Shown: piece by piece, positions 6,199-8,237 of the stretch
Layout of the letters: the number at the start of each line of letters is the position of its first letter
Position numbering within the stretch: the stretch's first letter is position 1
Source of the DNA: RYN-433 sp036558265
GTDB lineage: Bacteria > Planctomycetota > Phycisphaerae > Tepidisphaerales > Tepidisphaeraceae
NCBI GenBank assembly: GCA_036558265.1
Contig: DATBFY010000376.1
Coordinates: 1 to 8,237, forward strand
Length of the DNA stretch: 8,237 bases
Direction of reading: 5' to 3'
The notes under the pieces: model-generated
The model's database searches: none
What the model saw: only the letters and a program-made list of their open reading frames with translations
Told to the model about the DNA's origin: nothing
Position numbers and translations under genes: made by a program

Positions 6199-6296
6199 CT
6201 GGGTTCGTTTTGTGCAGGCGGGCGAATGGCGCGAGTGTAGCAAATTGTAGCATTTTGTAGCAGGATTGCTTTGATAGCAGCGAACTGGGTTCGTTT
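6199..6296. repeat. Direct-repeat-bounded unit with phased TGTAGCA motifs
   Basis: CTGGGTTCGTTT occurs exactly at 6199-6210 and 6285-6296, 86 bases apart. Between them TGTAGCA is repeated at 6236-6242, 6246-6252 and 6256-6262 with an exact 10-base period, and a variant GATAGCA lies at 6273-6279. I associate strings of this kind with interspersed intergenic repeats of planctomycetes, but that is recollection only. Confidence 0.65.
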
Positions 6297-6347
6297 GGCG
6301 CCGGGCCCCGGGGGGGGTGTTGTGGCGGGGACGCGGAGAGGCAGAGG

Positions 6348-6362
6348 AGCAAAGAAGCAGCG
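6348..6362 (+). repeat. 15-bp direct repeat AGCAAAGAAGCAGCG, copy 1
   Basis: An identical copy occurs at 6792-6806 in the same intergenic region and orientation. Confidence 0.7.
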
Positions 6363-6407
6363 AGGCTGGCGGGGTGTGAAGATGGGGAAGCGGAAATGCG
6401 AATTGGT

Positions 6408-6427
6408 GTCGGGTTCTGTCGGGTTTT
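6408..6427. repeat. 10-bp tandem repeat GTCGGGTTYT x2
   Basis: GTCGGGTTCT (6408-6417) is followed directly by GTCGGGTTTT (6418-6427), differing at one base. Confidence 0.6.
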
Positions 6428-6464
6428 GATGGGTGTGGGTGTGCCGCATCGCCCCTCACCCCCG

Positions 6465-6527
6465 CCCTCTCCGAGCCGTGGGAGCGCTGGTGCGCGGATC
6501 GAGCCCAAGGTCGCGGCCGGGAGAGGG
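6465..6527. repeat. CCCTCTCC/GGAGAGGG inverted repeat
   Basis: CCCTCTCC (6465-6472) and GGAGAGGG (6520-6527) are perfect 8-bp arms around 47 bases. The left arm is preceded by CCCTCACCCCC. The combination resembles a CCCTCACCCC...GGGAGAGGG element that I recall as scattered through intergenic DNA of many GC-rich bacteria. Confidence 0.5.
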
Positions 6528-6574
6528 AGGAAGCGGGTTGCGCGCATCGAGAGCCTTTCGTATAAGGGCGGGTA

Positions 6575-6703
6575 GTTGCGCGGCGGTGACGCGCGGAGCG
6601 CCATCAAAATGGTGGAGGGTGGGGATTTGCTGGGTTTTCGCGTGAAATATTTTTTGGTTTTCGGGGGGAGGGGGTTGCGCCGCGCGCGTCACGGGCGCGC
6701 GAC
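6575..6703. repeat. 27-bp imperfect inverted repeat around a 75-base core
   Basis: Bases 6575-6601 pair with 6677-6703: 22 Watson-Crick pairs, one G-T wobble and four mismatches. The inner 16 (6586-6601 against 6677-6692) match at 14. The 75-base core (6602-6676) is unlike the GC-rich arms: it includes an A/T-rich run (GAAATATTTTTT) and a G-rich run. It could be a small non-autonomous mobile element or a structured RNA. Confidence 0.6.
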
Positions 6704-6791
6704 AAAATTGCGGGATGTTGGCGCGGCTGGATGGAGGCGGTGTGTCAGTCCGCATCGCGGCGCTCGGCGGCGGCGGCGGCTGCGGGCGTCA

Positions 6792-6806
6792 AGCAAAGAA
6801 GCAGCG
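6792..6806 (+). repeat. 15-bp direct repeat AGCAAAGAAGCAGCG, copy 2
   Basis: Identical to 6348-6362, with no mismatch over 15 bases. Confidence 0.7.
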
Positions 6807-6980
6807 CGATGATAAGCTGACGGGGTGCGCGGCTTCGATGTTGTCCGAGGCGTGAATTGCGTGTCATTCGTGGACGGGCGCGGGCGGAAGCCTCCGACTT
6901 AAGCCGTTCTTTCTCGCGTACCAGATCAAGATGGCGTGCTCTGAGAATCGGGGGCGGTTCTCGCTTGCGCTCTTGCTGAT

Positions 6981-7000
6981 ATGGACGGAGTACCGTCCAT
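6981..7000. terminator. Perfect 8-bp hairpin downstream of the TraB-family gene
   Basis: ATGGACGG and CCGTCCAT flank a 4-base AGTA loop. It lies 67 bases beyond the stop codon of the minus-strand gene. With the next hairpin it may stop transcription or protect the 3' end of the mRNA. There is no T-run. Confidence 0.4.
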
Positions 7001-7017
7001 GGTCGTGGGTACACGAC

Positions 7018-7039
7018 GCACGGGCGGGGACGCCCGTGC
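7018..7039. terminator. Perfect 9-bp GC-rich hairpin downstream of the TraB-family gene
   Basis: GCACGGGCG (7018-7026) and CGCCCGTGC (7031-7039) flank a 4-base GGGA loop, 28 bases beyond the stop codon of the minus-strand gene. The stem is strong, but no T-run follows on either strand. The sequence also resembles GCACGGGCG..CGCCCGTGC palindromes I recall as interspersed repeats. Confidence 0.5.
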
Positions 7040-7066
7040 TACGGGTCTGTTGCGGGCGGGTGCGAA

Positions 7067-8155
7067 TTACTTTTTCTGCTTGTCTTTCTCGACATCGTCG
7101 AGGCGCTTTTCGAGGTGGTCGATCTTGTCGAGGAGCTTCTTGATGGTTTCGTCGCGGTCGTCGAGCTGGCCGGCGCGGTTGTTATTCGCGGCAGGCGCGT
7201 TGTTGGCGGCGCCGGCGCGGTTGGCGTTGGGGCCTAAGTCCCAGGCGACGCGGTACTGGACGCCGGTGCGCTTGAAGCCGAACTCGTCCTGGAGGCGCTT
7301 CTCCATGTCCTTGAGGTGGGCGGCGCCGTAGAAGATGCCGATGTTCTTCCTGCCGGCGGCGATCTGCTGCTTGAGCACGCGCAGGCAGGCCTTGTTGCGC
7401 TCGGTGACCAGGACCGAGCCGTTGGGCCCGTCGAGGCCGGCGACCATGTCGTCCATGTTCTCGAACTGCTTGGCGAGGATCAGCTTGAGGTGGCGGGCGC
7501 TGTCCTCGCCGGAGAGGGCGCCGAGCAGGTCCATCGGGTCGATATCCTGGGCCTTGCCGGCGGCGTCGCCCTTCATCAGCTCCTTCATCATCTGCTGGAG
7601 CATCAGGCCGAAGATCGATTCGCCGCGCTCGTCCTGCATGCGGTTGAATTCCTCGGCGGTGAGGTCGGCGTGGACGAAGTTCTTCCTGGTGTAGTCGATG
7701 CCGTCGAGCTGATAGTCCAGGTCGAGGAACATCTTGAGGCCCTTCTGGAGGATGTGGACCAGGCCGACGCCGTTGGCCTGGATGCCTCCGTCGTCGTTGC
7801 CCACGCCGCGGCGCGAGATGTCCATGTCGGCGGGCTTGACCATCTCGTAGAGGAGGGCGTCGTAGTTTTCGAAGGACTTGTTGAGGGCGGCGTAGTAGCC
7901 GGGGTCGGCGATGTGGATGGCGCCGATGAGGTGGACGGTGACGCCCTTGCCATTGGTGTAGGCGGCGTCGGCGGTCTCGAGTCGACCGCCGTCGCGGCCT
8001 TCCTCGACGAAGCGGAGGAACTTGGTGGGTTCCTGCTGCTGGGCCTGGGGTTTGTCGTCGGCGGCGGCGCGGACGGTGAGGTTGGCGACCAGTGCGAGGG
8101 CGACGGCGAGGATCGCGAACGGGAGGGGATGACGACGATGAGCGTTACGGCGCAT
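7067..8155 (-). CDS. Secreted TraB/TIKI (GumN-like) family protein with C-terminal coiled coil
   Basis: This 362-residue protein starts at ATG 8155-8153, with Shine-Dalgarno AAGGAG on the minus strand at 8163-8168. A signal peptide covers about residues 1-31 (basic start, hydrophobic core 11-28, AxA-type end). The family signature is present: VHLIGAIHIADPGYY (74-88) with the first GxxH motif (GAIH 78-81), a glutamate in LLYE (Glu104), and near the end GIFYGAAHLKDME (273-285) with the second GxxH motif (GAAH 277-280). In animal TIKI proteins these conserved His and Glu residues form a metalloprotease active site; bacterial members (TraB, PrgY, GumN) are poorly characterised. Beyond the family domain are an Ala/Asn-rich linker (310-328) and a highly charged coiled coil (331-362), which suggests oligomerisation or a partner. 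The likely location is the periplasm or outside. Substrate unknown. Confidence 0.85.
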   Translation of the reverse strand: MRRNAHRRHPLPFAILAVALALVANLTVRAAADDKPQAQQQEPTKFLRFVEEGRDGGRLETADAAYTNGKGVTVHLIGAIHIADPGYYAALNKSFENYDALLYEMVKPADMDISRRGVGNDDGGIQANGVGLVHILQKGLKMFLDLDYQLDGIDYTRKNFVHADLTAEEFNRMQDERGESIFGLMLQQMMKELMKGDAAGKAQDIDPMDLLGALSGEDSARHLKLILAKQFENMDDMVAGLDGPNGSVLVTERNKACLRVLKQQIAAGRKNIGIFYGAAHLKDMEKRLQDEFGFKRTGVQYRVAWDLGPNANRAGAANNAPAANNNRAGQLDDRDETIKKLLDKIDHLEKRLDDVEKDKQKK

Positions 8156-8198
8156 GAGGGAACTCCTTGGTAATCCGCAGCCTTCCCGACAAGGGTAA

Positions 8199-8221
8199 GT
8201 TTCCCATGCTGGGGGGGAAAC
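8199..8221. promoter_or_regulatory. Inverted repeat upstream of the TraB-family gene
   Basis: GTTTCCC (8199-8205) and GGGAAAC (8215-8221) form 7-bp perfect arms with a 9-base spacer, 44 to 66 bases upstream of the start codon. The position and size fit an operator, or a hairpin in the 5' leader. I see no confident promoter here, and upstream sequence is cut by the window edge. Confidence 0.35.
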
Positions 8222-8237
8222 GGCAAGGAAGTTTAGG

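Larger units (their letters stand above)
6168..7066. other. Gene-free intergenic region with many short repeats
   Basis: About 900 bases separate two convergent genes. Open frames here give only proline/arginine-rich or otherwise repetitive translations with no start-site signals and no recognisable family, so I call no gene. The stretch holds tandem 8-bp and 10-bp repeats, an 86-base direct-repeat unit, an 8-bp inverted repeat of CCCTCTCC type, a 27-bp imperfect inverted repeat, a 15-bp direct repeat spaced by 444 bases, and two perfect hairpins near its right end. It looks like a site where small intergenic elements have accumulated. Confidence 0.7.

Noticed and set aside
6236..6279. TGTAGCA array considered as a CRISPR
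   Set aside because: Repeats are 7 bases with 3-base gaps, far below CRISPR repeat and spacer lengths, and no cas gene is present.
5292..6607. Minus-strand open frames of 385 and 422 codons across btpA and into the intergenic region
   Set aside because: They overlie the btpA coding sequence, and their N-terminal parts fall in repeat DNA with Pro/Arg/Ser-rich translation and no start signals.
6456..7014. Two short minus-strand open frames (99 and 89 codons) in the intergenic region
   Set aside because: No ribosome site, no domain, and they cross the inverted and direct repeats. The hydrophobic run near the end of the second comes from an Ala-coding GCC repeat.
7316..8173. 285-codon plus-strand open frame opposite the TraB-family gene
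   Set aside because: Antisense of a gene with a signal peptide, family motifs and a Shine-Dalgarno site. The translation is a Val/Leu/Gly/Glu-rich shadow.
1..8237. Search for tRNA, rRNA, transposase, integrase or phage genes
   Set aside because: No cloverleaf-like segment, rRNA signature or mobile-element protein motif was seen on either strand.

Overview
The window is GC-rich and carries eight protein-coding genes plus one 900-base gene-free stretch full of short repeats. The best guess for the source is a planctomycete of the Phycisphaerae type. This rests on a cyclase with a CxxCGY...CPECG zinc ribbon next to its first membrane segment, a small secreted protein and a lipoprotein of styles I associate with that group, and repeat-laden intergenic DNA. 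The assignment is an inference from protein style, not from a marker gene.

Layout, left to right. At 3-380 (+) is the C-terminal end of a thiamine-diphosphate enzyme of the pyruvate/indolepyruvate decarboxylase type. It converges on a small secreted protein at 512-934 (-). That gene diverges from a GH57 alpha-amylase-type glycosidase at 1051-2226 (+). Next come a membrane-bound class III adenylate cyclase with a zinc ribbon and a probable extracytoplasmic sensor region (2282-3823, +) and a three-helix membrane protein with a GspF/PilC-like stretch (3885-4445, +). A lipoprotein at 4522-5265 (-) converges on that membrane protein across a strong hairpin and diverges from a BtpA-family TIM-barrel protein at 5367-6167 (+). 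After the gene-free region 6168-7066 comes a secreted TraB/TIKI (GumN-like) family protein at 7067-8155 (-).

The genes do not form one pathway. The GH57 enzyme and the decarboxylase are metabolic, the cyclase is a signalling protein, and the other five are envelope-associated or of unclear role. No defence island, phage, transposase, CRISPR array or biosynthetic cluster is visible. The most notable points are: two genes (cyclase and btpA) whose -10-like hexamers sit 7-9 bases before the start codon with no Shine-Dalgarno sequence, suggesting leaderless mRNAs, beside neighbours with strong Shine-Dalgarno sites; the cyclase architecture; and the intergenic repeat patch, which includes a 27-bp imperfect inverted repeat around a 75-base core and a direct-repeat-bounded unit with 10-bp-phased TGTAGCA motifs. 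I did not find a convincing new multi-gene system.
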